From Candidatus Iainarchaeum sp. (GTDB lineage Archaea; Iainarchaeota; Iainarchaeia; Iainarchaeales; JAGVWC01), in assembly GCA_018304465.1 (NCBI GenBank), contig JAGVWC010000010.1, positions 243,473 to 307,472 of the forward strand: a stretch of 64,000 bases of DNA, written 5' to 3'. A program made the translations under genes and the position numbers. Under the pieces are notes generated by a model. It was given only the letters and a program-made list of their open reading frames with translations. It did no database searches and had not been told where the DNA came from. Position 1 is the first letter of the stretch. Each line of letters begins with the position of its first letter. This document shows positions 8,760-17,647 of the stretch, piece by piece.

Positions 8760-8771
8760 ATGTATTTAATG
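8760..8771 (-). promoter_or_regulatory. TATA box of the KaiC-V4R-GGGPS-HAD operon
   Basis: On the minus strand the sequence reads CATTAAATACAT, centred about 34 nt before the ATG at 8731. Two further AT-rich TTTAAA elements lie just upstream. Spacing fits an archaeal promoter with a very short leader. Inferred from position only. Confidence 0.45.
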
Positions 8772-8823
8772 GCTTTAAACACCTATTTAAACAATGCTGT
8801 TAATCAAAAATCAGTTTATCACG

Positions 8824-9582
8824 TTAGAGCGCCAAATCATCTATCTTAATTGTAATTCCTTTTGGCGACATCTCGTACCGTAGCGAGCCTTTTTCGTGAT
8901 CAGTGTACCGCATTTTTCGGATTCGAACACTGCGAAACACCGAAGAACCGACACCCAAATAACTTAACACAATCACGCCATCCGCAATAAACTCGGACAC
9001 GCCATCCGCACTGAGTCGCGCGGCTTCTTCAAACAATTCCGACGTCAACATCGTGGTAACTCCGTAGGCTCGAAGCGACGACAACAACCGATACAAAATC
9101 TGTTTCGCGATCAATTGTTCGGTTCGCGGAATCGGAGAAACCGTTTCGGCAATCTGAACCATTGAAAACGCATCGTGTTCCGCCAAACCCCCGACAATCA
9201 TGGCATCCGTCAAGGTAGACATGGAATCCACCACAATGCGTTTGGGTTTGAATTCTTTTAGAATCAGATCAAGACGTTTGAGAAAATTATCCCCGCCGGT
9301 AATATCATAAAAAACAACCTTGATCAAGCCCCGCTTGATCAAACTTTCCAAATCCCAACCAAAACCGAGACCTTGCTTGATCAATTCGGATTCTGTTTGC
9401 TCCGTAGAAATGTATACTCCGCGCTCATTGTTTTGCGCGCCGTGGACCAAAAATTGCATGCAAAAAGTCGATTTTCCGGTTCCGGCGCCGCCTGAAATCA
9501 AAACCATGTTGCCTTCGGGAAGACCCCCTTGCAACGCTTTATCCAATCCTTCGATTCCAGTTTTGGTTCGTGAAACAGCCAC
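8824..9582 (-). CDS. KaiC/RadA-superfamily ATPase, second paralogue
   Basis: It has the same layout as the 7985 gene: KTGIEGLDKALQGGLPEG, Walker A GGAGTGKS, TEQTE catalytic segment, Walker B KRIVVDSMS and the C-terminal RIRKMRYTDHEKG. The ORF track starts at 9684, but that N-terminus is not KaiC-like. GTG 9582, with AGGTG seven nt upstream, gives a 252-residue protein starting MAVSRTKTG and matches its paralogue. It lies downstream of the winged-helix gene at 9686 and upstream of the KaiC-V4R operon, separated from the latter by about 90 nt with its own promoter-like AT stretches. Confidence 0.85.
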   Translation of the reverse strand: MAVSRTKTGIEGLDKALQGGLPEGNMVLISGGAGTGKSTFCMQFLVHGAQNNERGVYISTEQTESELIKQGLGFGWDLESLIKRGLIKVVFYDITGGDNFLKRLDLILKEFKPKRIVVDSMSTLTDAMIVGGLAEHDAFSMVQIAETVSPIPRTEQLIAKQILYRLLSSLRAYGVTTMLTSELFEEAARLSADGVSEFIADGVIVLSYLGVGSSVFRSVRIRKMRYTDHEKGSLRYEMSPKGITIKIDDLAL

Positions 9583-9685
9583 GAAAACACACCTAATAGC
9601 CCATTGGCTGACAAGATAACACCTTCGAGGTTTAAAAACCTTATTGGTAGGCGGATTTGAAGAAAAAGAAAGAATTACTAGCATG

Positions 9686-10531
9686 TCAGGAATGGGCGTA
9701 AAGAGAATTTATCTGGTCAAACGCCATCTTTGCCATTTGCGGATTTCGATAAACCCGGACTTTAATGGAGACACTAAGTGGCTTTTTAGCTAAAAATCGG
9801 GCGTAATGCAAAAAAACATCCAACAAGTTATTCGTCTTATCATATAGTGATTCTAGCCAGCGTCTGGAGTCCGAAGAAAAATCCACTTCCCAGTAATATG
9901 AACCAATTACTCCGAAATCTTTTTCAAAATTTCCGGAAGGATTGATCCGCACGGAAAAACCTGCATCAGAATACATTTTTTGCGCCCAACGATTAAAGTT
10001 AGTGTCTCGCGTAATCACCACGCAAATCTGTCCAGGAGTTGCATCAGACATTTTTTTTAACAAAGAAAAATCAGAAAAACGAAACGACAAAGGAAACCAC
10101 GCATTTCGAATCAACGCCATTGTCTTGTCGCCTTTTCGAACTGATTTTCCAAGTGTGACGAAAATTTTTGCCATTCCAACGCAAAACTCACTTATATCAG
10201 AGAATTCAAGAATCGTATCAGAGCCAAAAGAGATGGGAACACGCCTTGATTTAGAGCGTCGGAACTCCGAGTCTAACTCGCGTGAAAAATTTTTCAAGCT
10301 CAAAACCCACTGGGGATTCAACTCGAATTTTTTTTGTTTTGAAACCAGAACATCTTCCGCTTCAAGAGAAACCAACATTTTGTGCACGGCTTGGTACGAC
10401 ACGCGATCTACTAGCGTCCAATCCATTTTTTCAAAAACGCCTTTTGCAGAAAGCGGGCCCTGCTGGCCAAGAATCAAAATAATTTGATCACGTGTGGAAG
10501 ACTTTCCTAAAAGAATTGGCAATACCCCCAT
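9686..10531 (-). CDS. Winged-helix transcriptional regulator, paralogue 2 of 3
   Basis: The N-terminal winged helix includes the recognition segment SYQAVHKMLVSLEAEDVLV, almost identical to the 3362 paralogue. The C-terminal domain of about 200 residues is shared (TRDTNFNRWAQKMYSDAGF compares with paralogue 3 NDPFDRWVVEQYLKGGF). The ORF track opens at TTG 10552; ATG 10531 gives 281 residues and the conserved start MGVLPILLG. It is divergent from paralogue 3, with about 50 nt between the starts, so one promoter region may serve both. Likely DNA-binding sensor; ligand unknown. Confidence 0.7.
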   Translation of the reverse strand: MGVLPILLGKSSTRDQIILILGQQGPLSAKGVFEKMDWTLVDRVSYQAVHKMLVSLEAEDVLVSKQKKFELNPQWVLSLKNFSRELDSEFRRSKSRRVPISFGSDTILEFSDISEFCVGMAKIFVTLGKSVRKGDKTMALIRNAWFPLSFRFSDFSLLKKMSDATPGQICVVITRDTNFNRWAQKMYSDAGFSVRINPSGNFEKDFGVIGSYYWEVDFSSDSRRWLESLYDKTNNLLDVFLHYARFLAKKPLSVSIKVRVYRNPQMAKMAFDQINSLYAHS

Positions 10532-10584
10532 AGATAACCCACTACATAACAAGTATTTTAGAACTAACGGATAAAAGAGTACCT

Positions 10585-11436
10585 ATGCAAGAATTCTGGT
10601 CCATTCCGGCGGCTCACGGCAACACCACTGTCAAAGACTGGACCATCCGGATTCTCACCCAAGAATGGCCGCTGTCGTTAAAACAAATTACGGAGCGCGT
10701 CCAACAGCAATCCGGAAAAACCGTTTCTCAACAAGCCGTGTTCAAAACGCTTCAAGATTTGGTTCGACAAAAAGTCGTTGAAAAACACGACAAGAGTTAC
10801 GCATTAAACAAAGAATGGATCACGCACCTCGCGAAATCCGTTCAAGATCTCCAGACCACGTATGAAAACCACGCTGGCCAATTGCCCGCACTCGGAAAAC
10901 TTGACACCAAAACCGTAATCGAATTTCATGATCCAAGCGCCGTCGCGGTCACCGTCGCCCAGATTCTGGCCTCGCGCGTACTCACCCAAGGAAAACCGGA
11001 ACCGTTTTATGGAATCAAACGACACGGCTTGTGGCCGCTTCGATTCAGCTTTTCCGACTTCGAACTCTTAAAAGAAATGACCAAATCCATTCCGTGTTAT
11101 TGCGCCGTAATCGGAAATGACCCCTTTGACCGATGGGTGGTTGAACAATACCTTAAAGGCGGATTCAAAAAATCCAAAACCGGCGCCAAAGCCGAATTCA
11201 AAGAATGGGACATCATGGCCCACGGAGAATACGTACTGACCATTCAATACGCCAAAGAAACCGAACAAGCCATCGAATACCTGTTCAAACAAATCAACAA
11301 CCTAAGCGAACTATTCGAAAAATTCAGCCAAGAAGAACTGTCCAAATTCAAATTCCAAGCAACGTTAACAATCGAACGAAACCCGGACCTCGCACGGCTC
11401 ATCAAAGAAAAATGCATGAAAATATTGGAAGAGTAA
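10585..11436 (+). CDS. Winged-helix transcriptional regulator, paralogue 3 of 3
   Basis: This 283-residue protein has an N-terminal winged helix (DWTIRILTQEWPLSLKQI, then SQQAVFKTLQDLVRQKVVEK) and the same C-terminal domain as the other two regulators, including FYGIKRHGLWPLRFSFSDFELL against SFRFSDFSLL of paralogue 2. It is transcribed divergently from paralogue 2. Codon use here is GC-richer than in paralogue 1, suggesting the copies are not recent duplicates. The target is unknown; the surrounding KaiC/V4R genes are plausible clients. Confidence 0.7.
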   Translation: MQEFWSIPAAHGNTTVKDWTIRILTQEWPLSLKQITERVQQQSGKTVSQQAVFKTLQDLVRQKVVEKHDKSYALNKEWITHLAKSVQDLQTTYENHAGQLPALGKLDTKTVIEFHDPSAVAVTVAQILASRVLTQGKPEPFYGIKRHGLWPLRFSFSDFELLKEMTKSIPCYCAVIGNDPFDRWVVEQYLKGGFKKSKTGAKAEFKEWDIMAHGEYVLTIQYAKETEQAIEYLFKQINNLSELFEKFSQEELSKFKFQATLTIERNPDLARLIKEKCMKILEE

Positions 11437-11503
11437 AAACGAATACTGAAAGAAGAAGTACATACAAGTTCACAAAACAAAGAGATTAGCTAGTAGTTAC
11501 CCG

Positions 11504-12661
11504 CTATTGGTTTTGGTATAGGTCTTTGCAGGATTGGACTGCTTCTTGGGTACTGAGTTCGTCACAGAGCGCAGTGTTTTGAGCGTTGATAATGATTGCG
11601 ATGATGCATAAATCAGGATTTTCGAGTTGTTTGCATATGGCGGGGTCCATCCGGGTAATCGCAATTTTTTTCATGCAACGTTCTTTTTCGGTTGTGGCTT
11701 TGCATGCTTCCAGGTCGTCTTTGGCGACTGCAACGTCCGAGAAACAAGTCTCTTCTTGATTGAGGCCTTTGCATAAGTTGGCGTCTTTTTTTGCGACGGC
11801 TACGCGCGAGATGCAAATATCACGAAACATTGCGAGTTCGGGATTTTTCGGGAGGGTTTCGCATATTTTTTCATCTTTTGCTTGTTCTGCTTGTGCAGTC
11901 GTGGTTTGTATGGTGGACCACAGGCTGTCCAACGTTGTTTGGTATCCTTTTTGGGCGGTATCCAAGCACACTTGTTTTTGAGTCGGGGTCGTAAAATTTT
12001 CGCATATCGTGGCGTCTTTTGTTTTTTCGACTACCGCAAACATGCAATTGATGCGAAAGCCGTCTAGCCGAGCCTTGCATAGGTCGTCTTGGCAGGCGGT
12101 CGGATGTTTTTCCAAAGTGACTTCTTTGCATCCTTCGAGTGTTCCAGTCTGACCGCTGACGATCGCAATGCATTGAAGTTTATAGACTTCTGATATGATT
12201 TTGTTGCAGATTTCGATATTTTGCGTTCTGTTCGCATCTTCCAATAACGCATCGGTAACCCCGCTGCTACAATACGAACCAGACCCAAGTTTTTCGCAGA
12301 CGCTATAATCCCGAAGGGTAACTGCCACTCCTTGAATGCAAGTTTGTATACCGCTTTGAGAGGTTAAGGCATTACACATCTTCAAATCGCCTCGTTTCCC
12401 TCCGATCTCAGCCAAACACTGGTCTTTTCGAATCGAAACAAAAAAAGAATCCGTGAGCAAATCGCAGATTTGCATGTTGTCTGCTTCTACGGCAACGTTT
12501 GTAATGCAAATGGACCGATTAAGCTCTTGATCAATTGTATTGCACTCCGCCAAAGCGGATTCAACATCTGAATTTAACGCGGTGTTGCTCTGCCCTAGTG
12601 GCGGGCTAGTACATCCAACGAATAAGAGGGCGATGATCAGGAGTAACAACATACGATTCAT
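11504..12661 (-). CDS. Exported lipoprotein with about ten Cys-rich repeats
   Basis: The N-terminus is a classical lipoprotein signal: basic MNR, a hydrophobic core, and the lipobox LFVGC at residue 17. The rest is a tandem array of roughly 28-36 residue units of the form C-x(5-8)-C-x(3)-VA-x(4-6)-D-x(3)-C, probably forming short disulfide-linked helical hairpins outside the cell. The last codons of the neighbouring gene overlap its ATG by 4 nt (ATGA), so it is cotranscribed with the toxin-like locus upstream. Function unknown; it could be an adhesin, a carrier or a cell-surface partner of the toxin-like protein. Confidence 0.65.
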   Translation of the reverse strand: MNRMLLLLIIALLFVGCTSPPLGQSNTALNSDVESALAECNTIDQELNRSICITNVAVEADNMQICDLLTDSFFVSIRKDQCLAEIGGKRGDLKMCNALTSQSGIQTCIQGVAVTLRDYSVCEKLGSGSYCSSGVTDALLEDANRTQNIEICNKIISEVYKLQCIAIVSGQTGTLEGCKEVTLEKHPTACQDDLCKARLDGFRINCMFAVVEKTKDATICENFTTPTQKQVCLDTAQKGYQTTLDSLWSTIQTTTAQAEQAKDEKICETLPKNPELAMFRDICISRVAVAKKDANLCKGLNQEETCFSDVAVAKDDLEACKATTEKERCMKKIAITRMDPAICKQLENPDLCIIAIIINAQNTALCDELSTQEAVQSCKDLYQNQ

Positions 12662-13281
12662 TTTTCCACATCCTTTTCAGGTAGTTCTTTTCCTACTGCT
12701 TGCGCGATTTTTTCTTGATCTATTGGATTCTCGGGCTGAAACATATCCCGATAATTTGGCTGAAACATATTCTTGTACAACTGAAGCAGAATCCCTTTAT
12801 GGAATGGGACTATGCTATAAACACCTGCTTGTTTGACTTTATCCACATTTATTTTCTTTTTTTCTTTTTCTCCGAAATAAATGATCGGGTGAATATAATC
12901 GTAAGGCCGCCACTTATCGAGTTCGAGTTCATGATCTCCGATTCCCCACTCCGGATTTGCTTCTTCAATCACGGTTTTGATTATTTCTAAAAAATACTTG
13001 AAGGTTTCTTCCGGATTATCTAGAACTATGCCCGTTTTTTGAGTAAAAACACTGATGCTTGTGCTTCGCTTACCGGAACGTACATTAAACTGTGTTTCTT
13101 TTTTATTAATCTTCAAAGTATATCCGACGTACCCGTACTGGCGTTCATAAAGGCCGGGAAGCGGTTCTTCAAGAGTCACTGTAAAATTTTTCAACCGCAA
13201 TGCTTGCTCAATTTTTTTTAGGATTGGTTCTTTTTCGATGGTGGTCGGAACAAAAGTCATAAAGTCATAGGTATATCCCAT
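12658..13281 (-). CDS. Small cytosolic protein coupled to the toxin-like gene, candidate immunity protein
   Basis: I take the ATG at 13281, which overlaps the stop of the toxin-like gene as TAATG; the track ORF starts five codons earlier. The product is about 207 residues, soluble and mixed charge, without recognised domains. It contains repeated aromatic-rich strands (YGYVGYTLKINKKE). The position directly after a nuclease-tipped exported protein is the standard place for an immunity gene. It overlaps the lipoprotein gene by 4 nt at its own end. Role inferred from context only. Confidence 0.55.
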   Translation of the reverse strand: MGYTYDFMTFVPTTIEKEPILKKIEQALRLKNFTVTLEEPLPGLYERQYGYVGYTLKINKKETQFNVRSGKRSTSISVFTQKTGIVLDNPEETFKYFLEIIKTVIEEANPEWGIGDHELELDKWRPYDYIHPIIYFGEKEKKKINVDKVKQAGVYSIVPFHKGILLQLYKNMFQPNYRDMFQPENPIDQEKIAQAVGKELPEKDVEK

Positions 13282-15374
13282 TAGATGTCCCCCCATAGTC
13301 TTACTTTTACGCCAATATTCTCAAACTCGATTAATAATTTGGAATCGATAGGTTGTTTGGTTATAAGCCACGCCTCGTCTGCTATGCTTGGATTGTTTGC
13401 TACGTAGGAAACTAATTCTTGTAATTGTGCTTTTACCTCATCTATTTCAGGCGTTTTCATCGCAATGAAGTTTTCGTTTTTTACTTCGGCTAGAACTTTT
13501 TTGTTTGTCGTTGTTTCAAGATAAATGTCTGCTTTTTTGTTTGCGTACTCGAATTCTTTGATTGTGTTTCCGTTTGTTTTTAGTTTTTCAGCGGCTTCGA
13601 GTTGGGCTTTGTATCCTTTAACACTATCTTGAGATATACTAGACCCAATATCTCCTGCCACAGTATCAATTCCTTTGGTATTTTTAAAAGTATCAATTCG
13701 AATTAGCGTATCTGATGCTAAACTTTCTTTTTGCCCTATCTCTGCGATCCCGGTTATTCCTCGATCACTCCATTCGAGTGTGCTTGTTCCGGCGATTCGG
13801 CCGACTTTTTCTCCGATTTCTTCGCTGTAATTTGCGATTACAGTTTGGTATCCTCTTTTGTTCAGTAATTTTGAAAGGATGGTGTCAGAGGCAGCTCCTA
13901 ATCGTGTAGCGATTCCTTCGACTTTTTCGCTGAAAACGATGCGTAAGGGTTCGGGAATGCTCTCGAAGAATTGTGTGAGTTTTTCGGCATCGTTTCCGAG
14001 CGCTTTGGTGATGCGCCCCAATCCAGTGGCTGCTTTTTCGCCTGCCTCAATAATGGGTTTAGTCCATTCGAGTCTTTGAAGAAGGGTAGCGGTTTGGTAG
14101 CCAAATTTGTTTCCAATAATTCGGATCAGGTCGGTAAATTTGTCGATTTTTTGAACGATTTTAAGGGCTTTGATGGCGTCTGCAATTTTTCCAACCAAAA
14201 CCGCTTGTTCGATAACATAACCGCCAATGAATCCTTGGACGTACCCAACTTGAAATGCCCGATATTCGAGTCTCTGAGTGACTGGGTTGGCAGGGTTTCT
14301 GGTTGTTCCGACTTTGTAAATGTCTATGACCGCATTGCCGAGTGCGTCGCCGATATGTTCCAACGCTTGGGGGAAGATGCGAACAATGTCAATGACGCCG
14401 CTTGCAATTTGAGTAACTTGGTCTTGGCGGTAGATAAAGCTTAGGGCGCCGTTTAATACTTGTTGGGCAAAGTCCAAATCGTCTTTGGCGCCTTTGAAAG
14501 TGCCGTCCACGAATCCTAAAAACAAGCCCGTACAATTGGAGGCAATGGAGTAAATGCGTAAGGTTTCTTTGTTGGAATCGTATAAAAGTATGACGACTTG
14601 AGTTCCTTTGGAAAAAGATTCGAGTTCGCTATTGTTTTCGAACACTTGTTTTAACGGAATCGATTCCGATTGAATTTGAACATCCAATGGTACAAAACTC
14701 GTGAGCAATTCTTGGGAATTCAGACTGTTGGCAGAGATCGGATTAGACAGCAATTCGAGTTGTTCGGAGTTGAGTTGTTCAAGATTATCTTGAATTTGTT
14801 GCTTTTCGAGCGGATTCACGCCCCCCAATAACCAGGTCATTGGATTTCCGCACGAAGTGTAAAAATCGTCAAAGACCATGGTAGCCGGATTATCATAATA
14901 GTTACCCGGATCCGTTCCAAACAACAACTCTTTTTCGTAAACAAATCCATCACAATCCGCATCATCCAAACACCCTCCGATCACAACGGTTTTTTCCAAA
15001 TAACCGTTTTTGTACCCCACTTTGGACGCAATGAACCGATACGAATGAGCGCCGACCGGAGGCGCCACATCAGAATACAACGCGGTTCCATCACTACCCG
15101 TCACCACAGAACCAAACCGATTGGGGTCGTAACTTGGAATCACCCCCACTAAGACATCCGAAAGCGGAATACCCACCGTATTCGTTGTTTGGATCGAAAA
15201 ACGAATCGTTGGATCCCGGGAAGCACCATCGAATTCAAGCGCATAATCCACGGTAAACGGCACTGCTTCGGCGTTAAATTTTTCCTCTGAAAAAGATTGA
15301 AAAACAACGAAACTGACGGCTATCAACAAAAAAAGAAAACTCGCCACAAATGCTTTTTTCAAGACGCTGTCCAC
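13281..15374 (-). CDS. Secreted multidomain protein with C-terminal nuclease-like domain, polymorphic-toxin-like
   Basis: The product is 697 residues from a GTG start. Order of parts: N-terminal signal anchor (residues about 8-30); a beta-rich Ig/carboxypeptidase-regulatory-like domain (about 40-130); a calcium-loop-like segment DDADCDGFVYEKELLFGTDP (about 137-156); a long helical region to about 600; and a C-terminal domain with ADIYLE and, after a short turn, VLAEVKNE. This D...ExK pattern fits a PD-(D/E)XK nuclease fold and recalls the orphan cassette at 1700. It is followed by an overlapping small gene (candidate immunity) and a lipoprotein. Effector delivery by surface display is inference; the helical middle has no family I recognise. 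Confidence 0.55.
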   Translation of the reverse strand: MDSVLKKAFVASFLFLLIAVSFVVFQSFSEEKFNAEAVPFTVDYALEFDGASRDPTIRFSIQTTNTVGIPLSDVLVGVIPSYDPNRFGSVVTGSDGTALYSDVAPPVGAHSYRFIASKVGYKNGYLEKTVVIGGCLDDADCDGFVYEKELLFGTDPGNYYDNPATMVFDDFYTSCGNPMTWLLGGVNPLEKQQIQDNLEQLNSEQLELLSNPISANSLNSQELLTSFVPLDVQIQSESIPLKQVFENNSELESFSKGTQVVILLYDSNKETLRIYSIASNCTGLFLGFVDGTFKGAKDDLDFAQQVLNGALSFIYRQDQVTQIASGVIDIVRIFPQALEHIGDALGNAVIDIYKVGTTRNPANPVTQRLEYRAFQVGYVQGFIGGYVIEQAVLVGKIADAIKALKIVQKIDKFTDLIRIIGNKFGYQTATLLQRLEWTKPIIEAGEKAATGLGRITKALGNDAEKLTQFFESIPEPLRIVFSEKVEGIATRLGAASDTILSKLLNKRGYQTVIANYSEEIGEKVGRIAGTSTLEWSDRGITGIAEIGQKESLASDTLIRIDTFKNTKGIDTVAGDIGSSISQDSVKGYKAQLEAAEKLKTNGNTIKEFEYANKKADIYLETTTNKKVLAEVKNENFIAMKTPEIDEVKAQLQELVSYVANNPSIADEAWLITKQPIDSKLLIEFENIGVKVRLWGDI

Positions 15375-15447
15375 AACAATACGGCCCTAAGATGAGGCCT
15401 TTAGGCGATTGTTTTTACGGCAAAAAACGAAGTCGCCAAAAAAAAGG

Positions 15448-16005
15448 TTATTTGAGTTCCAATTGGTCTTTGGGTTCTTCTTTGGAAAAATCGAATTCGT
15501 GCACGGGTTTGACGATGAACTCGCAGGTTTTTTGATTCAAGGCAATGCACTGGTGTTCCACGCAATCCAAGTCGTTTCGAAACAACGCCGAAAACACGCC
15601 CGCAAACACGCCCCGCAACACGTGATCCACGGGTTTTTTCGCCTTGTTCACCAAACTACCCGCAATCGGATTATGATCCACCACCAAAATCGCGCGCTTG
15701 TTTTCCACGTCCAAATGCACGATCGAAACCCCGCCGATTCCGCACGCCGAAAAAAACTCGGCCAAAAACCGGGCGTTTAATTCCACGGAATTCGAAAGCG
15801 AAAAACCCGACACCAACGACCCTGCCACTTGTTTTTTAACCGCAGCGTACACCGCCCGATTAGTGGCCGGATCCGAGATCTCGGCCAGCCCCACCAAAAT
15901 ATCCACGGGAAGAATCGCAAACGGCGTGTTCATCAAAAAAAACTGGTTATTGGAAAACCGAATACCATTCGTGAAAATAAACCGGTCAAAAAACGGATTT
16001 AACAT
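15448..16005 (-). CDS. Small V4R-domain protein
   Basis: The C-terminus is a clear V4R signature: VDHVLRGVFAGVFSALF, then DCVEHQC and KTCEFIVKP, with conserved Cys/His positions that in V4R proteins bind metal or ligand. I place the start at ATG 16005 (185 residues), with GGTG five nt upstream. This removes the overlap with the divergent PHP gene that the track ORF (16155) would create. It stands alone, unlike the larger V4R protein in the KaiC operon. It may act with one of the KaiC-like ATPases or bind a small hydrophobic ligand. Confidence 0.6.
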   Translation of the reverse strand: MLNPFFDRFIFTNGIRFSNNQFFLMNTPFAILPVDILVGLAEISDPATNRAVYAAVKKQVAGSLVSGFSLSNSVELNARFLAEFFSACGIGGVSIVHLDVENKRAILVVDHNPIAGSLVNKAKKPVDHVLRGVFAGVFSALFRNDLDCVEHQCIALNQKTCEFIVKPVHEFDFSKEEPKDQLELK

Positions 16006-16093
16006 ACTTACACCAAAGGAGGTTCCCCCATAAAAAAATACCGAAAGACCCAAAAGAAAGGCTTTTTTAAGGAAAAACAACCACCAATCTATC

Positions 16094-17050
16094 ATGACGA
16101 CCACGTTCACGATGGATTTGCATTCGCATGTCATCGAAAAAAAAGTCAAAGCCAAGGATTACTGGAAAAACGTCGAACAAAAAAAAATCGACGTCATGGC
16201 CATCACCGAACACGCCCACTTCGATATCCGAAAAGCCTTTGAACGCGTCGCCAAAGAAAAACCCCGCGACAAAATACTGGTTCCCGGCGTCGAACTCAAC
16301 ACCGACATCGGACACGTCTTGTGCTACGGGCCCGACGAACGCGTATACGACCACAAAGAATTATTCGAATTCGAAGTACCCATCGAAACCTGCGTCGAAC
16401 ACGCCAAACAAGACAACTTAGTCTTAAGCTGCGCGCACCCCTGGGGATACACCCAAGACAGCGCCGCGTTTTTAATCGGACCCAAAAAACTCATGAAACT
16501 CATTCGAAAATACCCGATCGGAATCGAAGCCTACAACGGCATGGTCGGACACCTCTCCGACATCATGTACGAAAGCGGCTGGATCCGCCGACCCAACAAC
16601 TTTTTGGGTTTTCTTCAAAAAAACCGGGTCACGCGAAAAATCGGAATCGGCTCCGTCGGAGAAAAACTCCAAAAATCCCTCGACCGCCTCGTGTACAGCT
16701 ACCTAAACCGCATCACGGCCAGCGTCGAACTCGGCGAAAGCGCTTCGTTTATCACCGCCGGAAGCGACGGCCACTCCGCGGACCGCCTCGGCGAAGGCAT
16801 GCTCAAAATCAAAAGCCAAACCGAACTCAACACCCCCGAAGACATACTCGACTTAGTGGTGCATCACAAACAAGACGTGGTCTGGTGCGGCGTTGGCGTC
16901 CGCGAAGTCCGACCCGGCGTACTCGAAAAAATTTCGCCCCAAAAAATCAAACGCATGGAACTCGTCGACGGCCTCAAATACCTGGCCATGCGAAAAATCC
17001 GCGAACGCGTGATCGCCGACCGAAAAAAACGCGAACAACCCCACCCCTAA
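16094..17050 (+). CDS. PHP-domain metal-dependent phosphoesterase
   Basis: Motifs of the PHP superfamily occur in order across 318 residues: DLHSH near residue 8, TEHAHFD near 38, PGVELN near 63, the AHPWG histidine near 115, and the terminal SDGHS near 215. These residues bind a trinuclear metal centre that hydrolyses phosphoesters. No polymerase or histidinol-phosphatase-specific domains are attached. It is divergent from the small V4R gene. Codon use is the GC-rich type of the core genes. The substrate cannot be assigned. Confidence 0.8.
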   Translation: MTTTFTMDLHSHVIEKKVKAKDYWKNVEQKKIDVMAITEHAHFDIRKAFERVAKEKPRDKILVPGVELNTDIGHVLCYGPDERVYDHKELFEFEVPIETCVEHAKQDNLVLSCAHPWGYTQDSAAFLIGPKKLMKLIRKYPIGIEAYNGMVGHLSDIMYESGWIRRPNNFLGFLQKNRVTRKIGIGSVGEKLQKSLDRLVYSYLNRITASVELGESASFITAGSDGHSADRLGEGMLKIKSQTELNTPEDILDLVVHHKQDVVWCGVGVREVRPGVLEKISPQKIKRMELVDGLKYLAMRKIRERVIADRKKREQPHP

Positions 17051-17110
17051 AAAAAAATTTCACTAGTATTACCAAAAAAAAAACCTCTGTTTCGGAGCAC
17101 GAAAAAAACC

Positions 17111-17518
17111 ATGAAAATCTGCATCTGGCCCAATACTTCGTTACGACAAATACCGCTCGACACCATGGAGATTCATTTGGCACGCCCGATTTCCCGAAAA
17201 AAAATCACGGAAATCATCAACAAACGCCCCATTCACACTGTGACCCTCTCCAAATCCACGTTTGTGCGCATCAACGAAAAAACCCTTGATTTTCTGGAAA
17301 AACGAAAGATCAAAACCTTCATCCACAATAACCCCGGAAAACCCCTTCAGATCCCCTTAGAACAGATAATCGACGTCATTGAACGCGTCAAAGACCATCA
17401 AAGCCTGCGAAAAATCGAACACATCACCGGAATCCCCAAAAGCACCGTGCATTATCTTGTCAAATACGCCAAACGCACCAAAGCCAAAAAAGGCAATAAA
17501 CCCATTCATTTACGCTAA
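17111..17518 (+). CDS. Small protein with C-terminal helix-turn-helix
   Basis: This 135-residue basic protein has an N-terminal alpha/beta half with no recognised fold (possible Rossmann-like half around TVTLSKSTFVRI). The C-terminal 45 residues contain a resolvase or sigma-like helix-turn-helix: SLRKIEHITGIPKSTVHYLV. A GGAG lies about 11 nt before the ATG. It follows the PHP gene by 60 nt on the same strand. Likely a DNA-binding protein; target unknown. Confidence 0.5.
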   Translation: MKICIWPNTSLRQIPLDTMEIHLARPISRKKITEIINKRPIHTVTLSKSTFVRINEKTLDFLEKRKIKTFIHNNPGKPLQIPLEQIIDVIERVKDHQSLRKIEHITGIPKSTVHYLVKYAKRTKAKKGNKPIHLR

Positions 17519-17647
17519 AAAACGGATTTAAAATGGTTTTGGCGCATAATACCTATGTCAAGAAAACCTCTTTTTACCACATGATTTTTATATCACAAAA
17601 CGCCTAATGTTCTTGTCACACGAAATACCCTGGGGAGCCAAGAGTCC

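Noticed and set aside
16321-17289. 322-aa plus-strand ORF overlapping the PHP gene
   Set aside because: Very Arg/Pro/His-rich shadow of the PHP gene; the PHP frame has all catalytic motifs.
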